Under the pieces are notes generated by a model, which searched no databases, was not told the DNA's origin, and worked only from the letters and a program-made list of their open reading frames with translations. From positions 1 through 30,710 of the forward strand of contig CANTEO010000030.1 in assembly GCA_947652855.1 (NCBI GenBank): a stretch of DNA of 30,710 bases. The letters are read 5' to 3'. The first letter of the stretch is position 1. Each line of letters opens with the position of its first letter. A program made the position numbers and the translations under genes. The DNA comes from an uncultured Roseburia sp. (GTDB lineage Bacteria > Bacillota > Clostridia > Lachnospirales > Lachnospiraceae). This document shows, piece after piece, positions 16,099 to 23,174 of this stretch.

Positions 16099-16200
16099 GC
16101 ATAGTTTGGTTTTGAAGTCCATGAAAATCCGTAGGCGCCTAGGGAGGAAGATGGGATTGCAATCTATGTGCCGCTGCCGTATCGTTCGAAAGAAAAAGGC

Positions 16201-16229
16201 TTTACACTCTTTGAGCGATTCATTATAAT
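16201..16229 (+). promoter_or_regulatory. Promoter of the decayed small-gene cassette
   Basis: TTTACA (16201-16206), a 17-base spacer and TATAAT (16224-16229) form an intact SigA promoter. It resembles the promoter at 6501-6530 in the -35 region (GCTTTACACTCTT here, TCTTTACACCTT there). Confidence 0.75.
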
Positions 16230-16251
16230 AGAATAGGAATCGCAGCGATAG

Positions 16252-16305
16252 CAGAATGAGATTTTGCAGAGTTTGGGCGTGAATCTAATAGAAATTGAAA
16301 AATGA
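16252..16305 (+). pseudogene. Internally deleted copy of the 60-aa small gene
   Basis: In the frame of TTG 16264 the sequence reads QNEILQSLGVNLIEIEK and then stops. It aligns with the end of the small protein at 6575-6757 (KAILQASGISLTDIDRVKE): ILQ, the Gly, the Leu and the Ile are kept, with conservative D/E, I/V and S/N changes. The start codon, ribosome site and about 43 N-terminal codons are missing and a TAG lies just upstream (16249), so no protein is expected. The bases that follow also align with the 3' flank of the other copy, up to and including the terminator. Confidence 0.65.
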
Positions 16306-16344
16306 AAGAGCAGTCAACAAAATCGAATCATCAGCCGATCTATC

Positions 16345-16389
16345 AAGGGTGCAACGTCTTTTAGGAATGAGGAAGGCTTTGCGCCTTTT
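16345..16389 (+). terminator. Terminator of the decayed cassette
   Basis: AAGGGTGCAA (16345-16354) pairs with TTGCGCCTTT (16379-16388) with two G·U pairs. After one mismatch, GTC (16356-16358) pairs with GGC (16375-16377). A T-run ends at 16389. The sequence aligns with the terminator at 6784-6830, including the shared GGCTTTGCGCCTTTT. Bases 16390-16500 contain nothing I can assign beyond the kinase ribosome site. Confidence 0.65.
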
Positions 16390-16502
16390 CAGTTACGTTT
16401 TTTGCTGTTGGGATGGCGTCTGTATGCGGGCTTGACGCAAGACGGGGCGCCATGCAGGTCAGGCGGGAAAGTTTGACGGGATGAAGGAAGGTGCATAGGC
16501 AT

Positions 16503-17855
16503 ATGGAATTTTACAAAGTGGCTTGCTACAACATGGTTGGGATGGCGATCATATGGCTTTCCCTCCTTATGACGGGCGCGGTGTTTTTTGAAAAGAAGCC
16601 TTTGCTTAGGGGCTTAAGCAAGCGCTCGTTTCTTTTGCTTCTTTTTGTGTTTCTCCTGTTTCCTGTTTTGGGCGCGGCCTCCTATCAATCTGGCCTTATG
16701 ATGCTTAGGGTTCAGGAGATAATCGTCTGCTATGTTCAGATTCTGTACAATATGATGTTCCTGCGGCTGCTTTACCTGGAGGAGTGGAGGGCGTGTTGGG
16801 GCGTCTCTGTCATTTTCAGCATTTTGTGGTTGGCGGCGGAGAAAATCAGCTTTTCCTTTCGGACAAAGGATATACTGTATTTGAACAGAATGCTGGAGTT
16901 TTTGGAATATGCCTTTCTTCAATTGGCGCTTTCTTTAGGGGTTTTTTTGGCGCTTTTGCTTCTTTATAAAAAAGCGGGCGTGGGAAAAGTATTCTCCCAT
17001 TGGCTGGAGTGGAAGAGGGCATGGTTTTTTGGCATTCTTGTTTTGAGCCTGTATCCGTTGCTTGAGAGCGTCTATCAGGCTCTTTTGTCTTGGGGCAGGG
17101 TTGTCCGAATTTGGGAGACGGTCCCTATGCTGCTGTTTTTGATGAGCATGGCGCTGCTTTATTACATGAACTTACGGCAGATGCAGCAACAGGAGATGGA
17201 GGCGCAGAGGCAGAGCCTTTGCCAGCAGGACGCCTATATCCGCTCTTTAGAGAAGATGCAGGAAGAGATGCGGCAGTTTCGGCATGATTATAAAAATATG
17301 CTGGCGGGGATGTATTTGCAGGCGAAGGAAGGGGACGCCGCCTCGGTTTTGGAGTTTATACAGGAGATGACGGATGGCTTTGAGCAGCAGATCGGCGGCC
17401 AGATCAGGCAGCTCTCGCAGCTAAGGAACGTCCATATGCAGGAGGTCAAGGGCCTGCTTTTAGGCAAGCTTGGGGAAATGCAAAGGGATGGGATCCAATG
17501 CGATTTTGAGGCGAGGCAGCCGTTTGAGGGCGCGCGGATGAAGCCGGTGGACTTGTGCCGCTGCCTTGGCATCTTAATTGACAATGCGATGGATGAAGTG
17601 CGTGGGAAGGAAGGGGCGAAGGTGCAGATTCTGATCAGCAGCCAGGAAGGGTGCGTGACGTTTTTGGTGAGGAATACGCTGCATTCTGCGGTGGATTTCC
17701 ATAGAATGTGGGAGGATGGCTATTCGACGAGAGGGGAAGGGCGCGGGGTTGGCCTGGCAAGCTACCGAAAGATTTTGGATCGGTATCAAAATGCGCTCTC
17801 TTCAACGGCCGTGCAGGACGAAGCGTTTGTTCAGGAGCTGAAAATAAGAGAATGA
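16503..17855 (+). CDS. AgrC-like sensor histidine kinase (GHKL type)
   Basis: The 450-aa protein has about six N-terminal membrane segments (residues 1-225). A coiled linker rich in Gln and Glu leads to the phosphoacceptor motif RQFRHDYKN (His261). The ATP-binding part has the N box LGILIDNAMDEV and the glycine box GRGVGLASYRKIL. This arrangement matches peptide-sensing kinases of the AgrC family. ATG 16503 lies ten bases after AAGGAAGGTG; GTG 16491 is possible but less well placed. The gene is followed 17 bases later by its response regulator and then by ABC transporter genes. No agrB or agrD is present here, so the ligand is unknown; an antimicrobial peptide or imported signal is possible. 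Confidence 0.9.
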   Translation: MEFYKVACYNMVGMAIIWLSLLMTGAVFFEKKPLLRGLSKRSFLLLLFVFLLFPVLGAASYQSGLMMLRVQEIIVCYVQILYNMMFLRLLYLEEWRACWGVSVIFSILWLAAEKISFSFRTKDILYLNRMLEFLEYAFLQLALSLGVFLALLLLYKKAGVGKVFSHWLEWKRAWFFGILVLSLYPLLESVYQALLSWGRVVRIWETVPMLLFLMSMALLYYMNLRQMQQQEMEAQRQSLCQQDAYIRSLEKMQEEMRQFRHDYKNMLAGMYLQAKEGDAASVLEFIQEMTDGFEQQIGGQIRQLSQLRNVHMQEVKGLLLGKLGEMQRDGIQCDFEARQPFEGARMKPVDLCRCLGILIDNAMDEVRGKEGAKVQILISSQEGCVTFLVRNTLHSAVDFHRMWEDGYSTRGEGRGVGLASYRKILDRYQNALSSTAVQDEAFVQELKIRE

Positions 17856-17872
17856 GCAGGGAGGGGAAGGAG

Positions 17873-18607
17873 ATGCTTCCAGTTTATATTTGTGAGGATG
17901 ACGAAGCCGTGCGGGCTGCGCAGGAGGAGTTCTTAAGGAAGCTGATTTTGATGGAGGGATACGACATGGAGCTCGCGCTCTGCACCGGGCATCCAGAAGA
18001 TGTGCTTTTGGCGGCAGAGCGGCATCCGAAAAGGGGCGTTTATTTCTTGGACGTGGAATTGAAGGGGGAGCAGATGGATGGCTTTCTGCTTGGGAAACGG
18101 CTGCGCGCGCTGGATCCCAGGGGGTTTTTGATTTACGTGACAGCGTTTTCCGATTTGGCGTTTGAGACGTTCCGGTATCATTTGGAGGCGCTTGATTACA
18201 TTGTAAAGGGCGATCCGGAGCAGATGAAGCAGGGGATGAGGCAGGGCCTTGCGACGGTGGTGGAGCGGATGAAGCGGGAGAAGGGAGAGGAACGGGCGTA
18301 TTTTTCCGTAAAGGTAATGGATGTGGTGAAGCATATCCCCATAGACGAAATTATGTTTTTTGAGACTTCAGGGAGGACGCACCGGATTGAGCTGCATGGC
18401 GTCCATGACCGGATTGACTTCATTGGGAGCATGCAAGAGCTTCAGGAGCAGCTTGGGGACGGCTTCTTTCGGGCGCATCGGGCGTGCCTTGTGAATGTGA
18501 GGCAGATTGCGGAGCTAGATTTGAAGCATCGGGAGATCTTGATGCAAAACGGGGAGCGGTGCTTTTTCTCCAAAAATGTCAAAGGGAAGCTTTTGGATCT
18601 GTTTTAG
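17873..18607 (+). CDS. LytTR-family response regulator (AgrA-like)
   Basis: This 244-aa regulator has a receiver domain with the acidic CEDDE motif near the start, phosphoacceptor Asp60 (YFLDVEL) and the conserved Thr90 (YVTAF). It is followed by a C-terminal LytTR DNA-binding domain (about 140-244), recognised by MFFETSGRTHRIELH and FFRAHRACLVNVRQI. It should be phosphorylated by the adjacent kinase and activate target promoters with paired repeats. ATG 17873 follows GGGGAAGG; ATG 17852 overlaps the kinase stop but lacks a well-spaced ribosome site. The following ABC genes are the obvious candidate targets. Confidence 0.92.
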   Translation: MLPVYICEDDEAVRAAQEEFLRKLILMEGYDMELALCTGHPEDVLLAAERHPKRGVYFLDVELKGEQMDGFLLGKRLRALDPRGFLIYVTAFSDLAFETFRYHLEALDYIVKGDPEQMKQGMRQGLATVVERMKREKGEERAYFSVKVMDVVKHIPIDEIMFFETSGRTHRIELHGVHDRIDFIGSMQELQEQLGDGFFRAHRACLVNVRQIAELDLKHREILMQNGERCFFSKNVKGKLLDLF

Positions 18608-18698
18608 GCGCCATAGGATACTGTTTGGGCAGTTTTTCACAAAAAAAGCCGGCATTGTGGTAGGATCGTTCCATCAAACAGAGAAAGAAGGGATTTGC

Positions 18699-19556
18699 AT
18701 GGAACAGATGGCGCTGTTACAAATGTCGCATATTGCGAAGCGGTATCAGACAAAGCTGGCGCTAAAGGACATTAGCATGACGCTGCAAAAGGGGGAGATC
18801 CTGGGATTTTTGGGGCCTTCGGGCGCAGGGAAGACAACGGCGATGAAAATTATCACAGGGCAGCTTCGTCCGACGTCTGGAGAGGCGAGGCTCCTTGGGA
18901 CGGATTCTGCCAATCTGGACGCCTCCATCTATGAGAAAATTGGCGTAGTCGCAGATAACAGCGGCGTGTATGAAAAGCTGACCGTTTGGCAGAATTTAAG
19001 CGTATTCGCGCAAATATGGCGTGTGCCAAGCCAAAGGGTGGAGGAGGTCTTGCGGCAGGTAGAGCTGACAGAGCAGAAAAAGCAGCCTGCGGGGAAGCTC
19101 TCAAAAGGGCAGATGCAGCGGCTGATTCTCGCGCGCTCGGTCTTACATAAGCCCAAGATCCTTTTTTTGGATGAGCCGACCAGCGGCCTGGATCCTTCCA
19201 CGGCAGCCGCGATTCACAAGATGCTGCTTGACTTAAGGGCGGAGGGGATGGCGATTTTCTTGACAACCCACAACATGGAAGAGGCGGCCAAGCTGTGTGA
19301 TAAGGTCGCCCTTTTATGCCAGGGGGAGATTGTGGAATTTGGATCGCCGCAGGAGATTTGCCTGAAATACAATCAGGATAAGAAATATCGGGCGCTGCTT
19401 TCGGGACAGGAGGAGGCGCTTTTGGGGCAGAGCGAGGAGGACATACGCAAGCTTTCGGAATGGCTTCTATCGGATCGGGTGTTGAGCCTGCATTCCTGTG
19501 AGCCGACGTTAGAGAGCGTCTTTTTGACGGTGACGGGGAAAGCATTGGACGCATAG
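18699..19556 (+). CDS. ABC transporter ATP-binding subunit (ABC-2 export type)
   Basis: The 285-aa ATPase has Walker A GPSGAGKTT, a signature LSKGQMQRL and Walker B ILFLDEPTSGLD, followed by the switch His in LTTHNMEEA. It has the extra C-terminal 60-70 residues seen in antibiotic and lantibiotic-immunity type ATPases. ATG 18699 follows AAAGAAGGGA; reading further upstream to 18576 would overlap the regulator gene and is unlikely. It pairs with the membrane subunit 22 bases downstream. Together with the kinase and regulator this makes a sensing-and-transport module, perhaps for peptide resistance or secretion. Confidence 0.92.
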   Translation: MEQMALLQMSHIAKRYQTKLALKDISMTLQKGEILGFLGPSGAGKTTAMKIITGQLRPTSGEARLLGTDSANLDASIYEKIGVVADNSGVYEKLTVWQNLSVFAQIWRVPSQRVEEVLRQVELTEQKKQPAGKLSKGQMQRLILARSVLHKPKILFLDEPTSGLDPSTAAAIHKMLLDLRAEGMAIFLTTHNMEEAAKLCDKVALLCQGEIVEFGSPQEICLKYNQDKKYRALLSGQEEALLGQSEEDIRKLSEWLLSDRVLSLHSCEPTLESVFLTVTGKALDA

Positions 19557-19578
19557 GGCGAAAAAGGAGGGATTTGAA

Positions 19579-20319
19579 ATGAGAAATGCAAATAAGCTGA
19601 TGGCGGTGGCGAAGGTAAAATGGCTTTGCATCAGCCAGAACATGACGATTATGTTAGGCCCCATCATGGTGGTGGCAGTCACCTGGGGATTGAAGCTGCT
19701 GTATAGCTCCAAGGCCGGAGGGGAGCTGGCCCCGGAATTGATGGGCTTTGTGCTTTCGCTTGGGATTTCGATGAACCTATGCTCAGACGGCTTTGTGATG
19801 GTCGGGACGTCGATTGCAGAAGAAAAGGAGAAGCATACGCTGCGGGCGCTGATGACCTCCTCCATCACAGGCATGCAATATTTTATTGGAAGCATCCTGT
19901 TTCCGTTTTTCATGCTGATGGCCGTGCAGCTTGTGATCCCCCTGATTTGCGGCATTCCGTTGGGACTGCCCTCTATGCCGCTTTACTTTTTCATCAGCGC
20001 CATAGCGTCCCTGATTAGCTGCGTCATTGGGATGATCGTGGGGATTTGCGCCAAAAATCAGGTGGGCGCAAGCCTCATTTCCTATCCGCTGATGATTGTC
20101 TTGATGATGGTCCCGGTGTTTGGGAATCTCTCAGGCGTATTGGAAAAAATATCCGCGTTTTTATTCACCGGGGTCGTGACGGAGATGGCGGAATGCATTG
20201 GCCGCGGGGAGGCGTATGCCATAAAGCCTTTGGACGTGGCCGTGCTGCTTGGGGAGCTTGTCATCAGCGTGCTGTTATTTTTGGTGTTTTACAGGAAAAA
20301 CGGGTATGAGAAGGATTAA
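19579..20319 (+). CDS. ABC-2 type transporter permease
   Basis: This 246-aa membrane protein has about six hydrophobic segments (TM1 near 25-40, the last near 215-240) and the central IAEEKEKHTLRALMTSSITG motif, which fits the coupling region of ABC-2 permeases. The ATG follows GGAGGG. It is the last gene of the kinase-regulator-ABC operon. No terminator follows; the rimP promoter begins 14 bases after the stop. Confidence 0.88.
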   Translation: MRNANKLMAVAKVKWLCISQNMTIMLGPIMVVAVTWGLKLLYSSKAGGELAPELMGFVLSLGISMNLCSDGFVMVGTSIAEEKEKHTLRALMTSSITGMQYFIGSILFPFFMLMAVQLVIPLICGIPLGLPSMPLYFFISAIASLISCVIGMIVGICAKNQVGASLISYPLMIVLMMVPVFGNLSGVLEKISAFLFTGVVTEMAECIGRGEAYAIKPLDVAVLLGELVISVLLFLVFYRKNGYEKD

Positions 20320-20332
20320 GTCAGAAAACCCC

Positions 20333-20361
20333 TTGCAATATCTGGAAACAGGCGCTATACT
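20333..20361 (+). promoter_or_regulatory. Promoter of the rimP-nusA-infB operon
   Basis: TTGCAA (20333-20338), a 17-base spacer and TATACT (20356-20361) form a good SigA promoter, with a start near 20368. The 5' leader to rimP is then about 260 bases, unusually long. Confidence 0.8.
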
Positions 20362-20383
20362 AAGTATGTTATATGTTAATTTG

Positions 20384-20413
20384 ATTGAGAGTGGGTGAAA
20401 GCCCACTCTCAAT
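20384..20413 (+). promoter_or_regulatory. rimP leader hairpin with GAAA loop
   Basis: ATTGAGAGTGGG (20384-20395) pairs with CCCACTCTCAAT (20402-20413), closed by a U·G pair over a GAAA tetraloop. It starts about 16 bases into the transcript. The T-run after it is weak (AATTATGTTTATTC), so it is at best a conditional terminator. NusA is known to control its own operon by attenuation in Bacillus subtilis, and a similar role here is an inference. The rest of the leader to 20627 shows no gene. Confidence 0.6.
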
Positions 20414-20627
20414 TATGTTTATTCTAACAGGAAAGACTTTGTTGCGCTAAAGTGTGAAAAATGATTTTCTTTATAGAATAAAAACGAGCCTGCAAAAGAG
20501 GCGGCAACCGTTTCTTAGCTGTCGAAAGCGCGGCTATGCGCATTGGGCAGTCAGGGGAATTGGCGTGGGCCGGCCCGCATGGTTTGACGGCAGGGCGGCT
20601 CCATTGTTTGAGAAGGAAGGTGAGAGT

Positions 20628-21095
20628 ATGGGAAAAGGAAGGATTTATGAGGAGAAGACGGAGCAGTTTTTGGCGCCGATTTTAGAGAGGAACCAGTTTG
20701 AATTAGTTGACGTGGAGTATGTGAGAGAGGGAAGCGCATGGTATTTGAGGGCTTATATTGATAAAGAGGGCGGCATTACAGTAGATGACTGCGAGGCTGT
20801 GGCCAGGGAGATGAACGAGATTTTAGACCGGGAAGACTATGTGGAGGATTCATATATATTTGAGGTGAGCTCTCCCGGCCTGTTTCGGCCGCTTAAGAAA
20901 GAGCGGGATTATGCCCGCAATATGGGGAAACGGATTGAAATCCACACCTATCAGAAGCGGGACGGCAATAAGGAGTTTACGGGCATCCTGACGTCGTACG
21001 ATGAGGATACGGTCAGCATTCAGGAGGAAAACGGGGAAGGCATCGTGTTTCAAAGGGCGGACATTGCGTCCATACGTCAGTCCTGTGATTTTTAA
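20628..21095 (+). CDS. rimP: Ribosome maturation factor RimP
   Basis: The 155-aa protein helps assemble the 30S ribosomal subunit. It has the conserved LVDVEYVREGSAWYLRAYID and DDCEAVAREMNEILD, then the FEVSSPGLFRPLKKERDY motif, followed by the C-terminal Sm-like beta domain. The length is typical. ATG 20628 follows GAAGGAAGGTGAG; the longer reading from 20454 is the long leader read through. It is the first gene of a long operon and lies directly before nusA, the order conserved across Firmicutes. Confidence 0.95.
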   Translation: MGKGRIYEEKTEQFLAPILERNQFELVDVEYVREGSAWYLRAYIDKEGGITVDDCEAVAREMNEILDREDYVEDSYIFEVSSPGLFRPLKKERDYARNMGKRIEIHTYQKRDGNKEFTGILTSYDEDTVSIQEENGEGIVFQRADIASIRQSCDF

Positions 21096-21131
21096 AGACA
21101 GGGGACAGAGAGGAAATGCCGCGTTTGCGGC

Positions 21132-21152
21132 CGCGCCGTGGCGCGCTTTTTT
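21132..21152 (+). terminator. Attenuator-like hairpin between rimP and nusA
   Basis: CGCGC (21132-21136) and GCGCG (21141-21145) close a CGTG loop, followed by C and six T. This short GC stem plus T-run has terminator form but lies inside the operon, 26 bases before nusA. Partial read-through, perhaps depending on NusA itself, would let it tune downstream expression. Confidence 0.5.
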
Positions 21153-21177
21153 ATGATAAATCAGGAGGATAATAAGA

Positions 21178-22590
21178 ATGAGTAGTAGTAATGAGTTGCT
21201 AGAGGCGTTGACCATCTTAGAGCGGGAGAAAAACATATCAAAGGATACATTGCTGGATGCCATTGAAAACTCACTGATCACTGCGTGTAAGAACCATTTT
21301 GGAAAATCGGACAATATTAAAGTAGAGATGAATCCTCAAACCTGCGAGTACCATGTTTATCAGGAAAAGACCGTTGTGGACGAGGTGGAGGATCCCGTTA
21401 CGCAGATCAGCCTTGCCAACGCGAAGGCGGTAAACTCCAAATATGAGCTTGGGGATATTGTGAACAAAGAGGTTAAGTCCAAGGAGTTTGGGCGAATCGC
21501 GACGCAGAACGCCAAGAACGTGATCTTGCAGAAAATCCGGGAGGAGGAGCGCAAGATTTTATACGATGAATATTACAGCAAGGAAAAAGATATCGTGACA
21601 GGTATCGTTCAGCGTTATGTCGGAAAAAATATCAGCATTAACCTAGGAAAGGCGGACGCCATGCTGACAGAGGGCGAGCAGGTCAGGGGGGAGACGTTTC
21701 AGCCGACAGAGCGCATAAAATTGTATGTGCTTGAGGTGAAGTCTACGAATCGGGGGCCGAAAATCCTGGTGTCAAGGACGCACCCTGAATTTGTGAAGCG
21801 CCTGTTTGAGGCGGAAGTGACGGAAGTGCGGGATGGAATCGTGGAGATTAAGAGCATCGCGAGGGAAGCGGGAAGCAGGACAAAGATCGCGGTGCATTCC
21901 AACGACCCTGACGTGGATCCGGTGGGGGCCTGCGTCGGCATGAACGGCGCAAGGGTCAATACGATTGTCAATGAGCTGCGCGGTGAAAAAATTGACATCA
22001 TCAACTGGAACGAAAACTCCGCCATGATGATTGAGAATGCGCTTAGCCCGGCTAAGGTCATTTCGGTCATAGCGGACGCGGAGGAGAAAAGCGCGAAGGT
22101 CGTCGTGCCGGATTACCAGCTTTCCCTGGCGATCGGCAAGGAGGGTCAGAACGCGAGGCTGGCGGCGCGCCTGACGGGATTTAAGATAGATATCAAGAGT
22201 GAGACGCAGGCAAGGGAGGCCGGCGATTTCATGGATTATGAGAATGACTATGAAGATGAAGATTATGAGGAATATGACGAATATGAGGAAGAATATGACG
22301 GCGAAGGATATGACGTTGAGGAATATTATGAGGAAGGCCCCGAAGGCGGAATGAGCTTAGACGGCGCTGTGCCTGAAGGTGAGGCAGGCTTAGAGGGCGT
22401 AGAGCCTGAAGGTGAGGCAGGCTTAGAGGGCGTAGAGCCTGAAGATGGGATGGGCTTAGCGGACATGGAGCCTGAAGATGAGATGTCCGTAGCGGACGCG
22501 GCGGAGGAAGAGGGCCCAAAAGAAGAGGCGCTGCCCGAAGGCGGGGCATTTGGGGAAGAGCCAAAAGAAGGCGGTGCGGATGAAGAATAG
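21178..22590 (+). CDS. nusA: Transcription termination/antitermination factor NusA with acidic repeat tail
   Basis: The first 342 residues are a normal NusA: the RNA polymerase-binding N-terminal domain, an S1 domain (about 136-200, IVTGIVQRYVGKNISINLG) and two KH domains (VGACVGMNGARVNTIVNEL and LAIGKEGQNARLAARL). It binds RNA polymerase and nascent RNA and modulates pausing and termination. The remaining 128 residues are extremely acidic: first a Tyr/Glu/Asp stretch, then five 11-residue repeats beginning PEG or PED (388-442), then more Glu-rich sequence. Firmicute NusA usually ends near 350-400 residues, so this tail is unusual. The ATG follows AGGAGG. The gene overlaps ylxR by 11 bases. 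Confidence 0.97.
   Translation: MSSSNELLEALTILEREKNISKDTLLDAIENSLITACKNHFGKSDNIKVEMNPQTCEYHVYQEKTVVDEVEDPVTQISLANAKAVNSKYELGDIVNKEVKSKEFGRIATQNAKNVILQKIREEERKILYDEYYSKEKDIVTGIVQRYVGKNISINLGKADAMLTEGEQVRGETFQPTERIKLYVLEVKSTNRGPKILVSRTHPEFVKRLFEAEVTEVRDGIVEIKSIAREAGSRTKIAVHSNDPDVDPVGACVGMNGARVNTIVNELRGEKIDIINWNENSAMMIENALSPAKVISVIADAEEKSAKVVVPDYQLSLAIGKEGQNARLAARLTGFKIDIKSETQAREAGDFMDYENDYEDEDYEEYDEYEEEYDGEGYDVEEYYEEGPEGGMSLDGAVPEGEAGLEGVEPEGEAGLEGVEPEDGMGLADMEPEDEMSVADAAEEEGPKEEALPEGGAFGEEPKEGGADEE
22339..22503 (+). repeat. Five 33-bp in-frame repeats in nusA
   Basis: Five units start at 22339, 22372, 22405, 22438 and 22471, each coding 11 residues (PEGEAGLEGVE and variants). Units two and three are identical at the DNA level, while units one, four and five have diverged. 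Two identical units suggest recent slippage or duplication, so copy number may vary between strains. Confidence 0.92.
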
Positions 22591-22855
22591 GAAAATTCCG
22601 ATGCGGCAATGCGTGGGATGCAGGGAGATGAAGCCCAAGCGGGAGCTTGTCCGCGTCATACGCACCTTAGAGGGCGAGGTGACAGTGGACGTGACCGGAA
22701 AGAAGAACGGCAGGGGCGCTTATATTTGCAAAAATCAGTCCTGCCTAAGCGCGGCAGTCAAGAGCAAGGGATTGGAGCGTTCTTTAAAGACTTCCATCCC
22801 ACAAGAGATTTACGCAGAGTTTGAAAAGGAGATGCAGCATTTTGAAACAGGATAA
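22580..22855 (+). CDS. ylxR: YlxR family RNA-binding protein (RnpM)
   Basis: The 91-aa protein starts MKNRKIPMRQCVGCREMKPK, the conserved YlxR start with the CxxC pair. It continues with DVTGKKNGRGAYICKNQSCL, the family signature. YlxR proteins bind RNA, and the Bacillus member has been reported to modulate RNase P (name RnpM). The ATG at 22580 overlaps the end of nusA by 11 bases after AAGGCGG, indicating coupled translation. An upstream in-frame start at 22550 has no support. Confidence 0.94.
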   Translation: MKNRKIPMRQCVGCREMKPKRELVRVIRTLEGEVTVDVTGKKNGRGAYICKNQSCLSAAVKSKGLERSLKTSIPQEIYAEFEKEMQHFETG

Positions 22856-23159
22856 AGTATTGTCCATGCTTGGGATTGCGGCGAAGGCAGGGCTTCTTTC
22901 AAGTGGGGAATGTCAGACAGAAAAGGCGGTGAAGTCCAGGCAGGCGCGTCTTGTCGTCGTTGCGTCGGACGCGTCCGAAAACACAAAGAAAGCGTTTCGC
23001 GATATGTGCGCGTTTTATCATGCGGAGCTTGTTTTTTATGGAGATCGGGAGAGCCTTGGGCATAGTATAGGAAAGGAATACAGGTCGTCGCTTGCGATAA
23101 TGGACGATGGATTGGCGAAAGCCGTGAAGAAAAAGCTTGCGCAGGCAAAAACGGAATAA
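22842..23159 (+). CDS. ylxQ: L7Ae/L30e-like ribosomal protein (YlxQ)
   Basis: The product is about 105 aa and starts KQDKVLSMLGIAAKAGLLSSGE, the typical start of YlxQ proteins. It has the L7Ae-type RNA-binding fold (KAVKSRQARLVVVASDASENTKK), which binds kink-turns. The likely start is TTG 22842, ten bases after AGGAG and overlapping the end of ylxR by 14 bases. An in-frame TTG at 22821 lacks a ribosome site. The position between ylxR and infB is the conserved one. Confidence 0.9.
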   Translation: MKQDKVLSMLGIAAKAGLLSSGECQTEKAVKSRQARLVVVASDASENTKKAFRDMCAFYHAELVFYGDRESLGHSIGKEYRSSLAIMDDGLAKAVKKKLAQAKTE

Positions 23160-23174
23160 TGGAGGAGTAAGTAT

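Noticed and set aside
16390..16500. Promoter directly before the histidine kinase
   Set aside because: TTGACG near 16432 has no acceptable -10 at the right distance; no promoter could be assigned.
18619..18640. Paired GTTT motifs as LytTR binding sites before the ABC genes
   Set aside because: The two motifs are only about ten bases apart, not the roughly two helical turns expected, and match the consensus poorly.
20454..20627. N-terminal extension of RimP
   Set aside because: The open frame continues upstream, but the strong ribosome site and family start are at 20628; the upstream part is leader.
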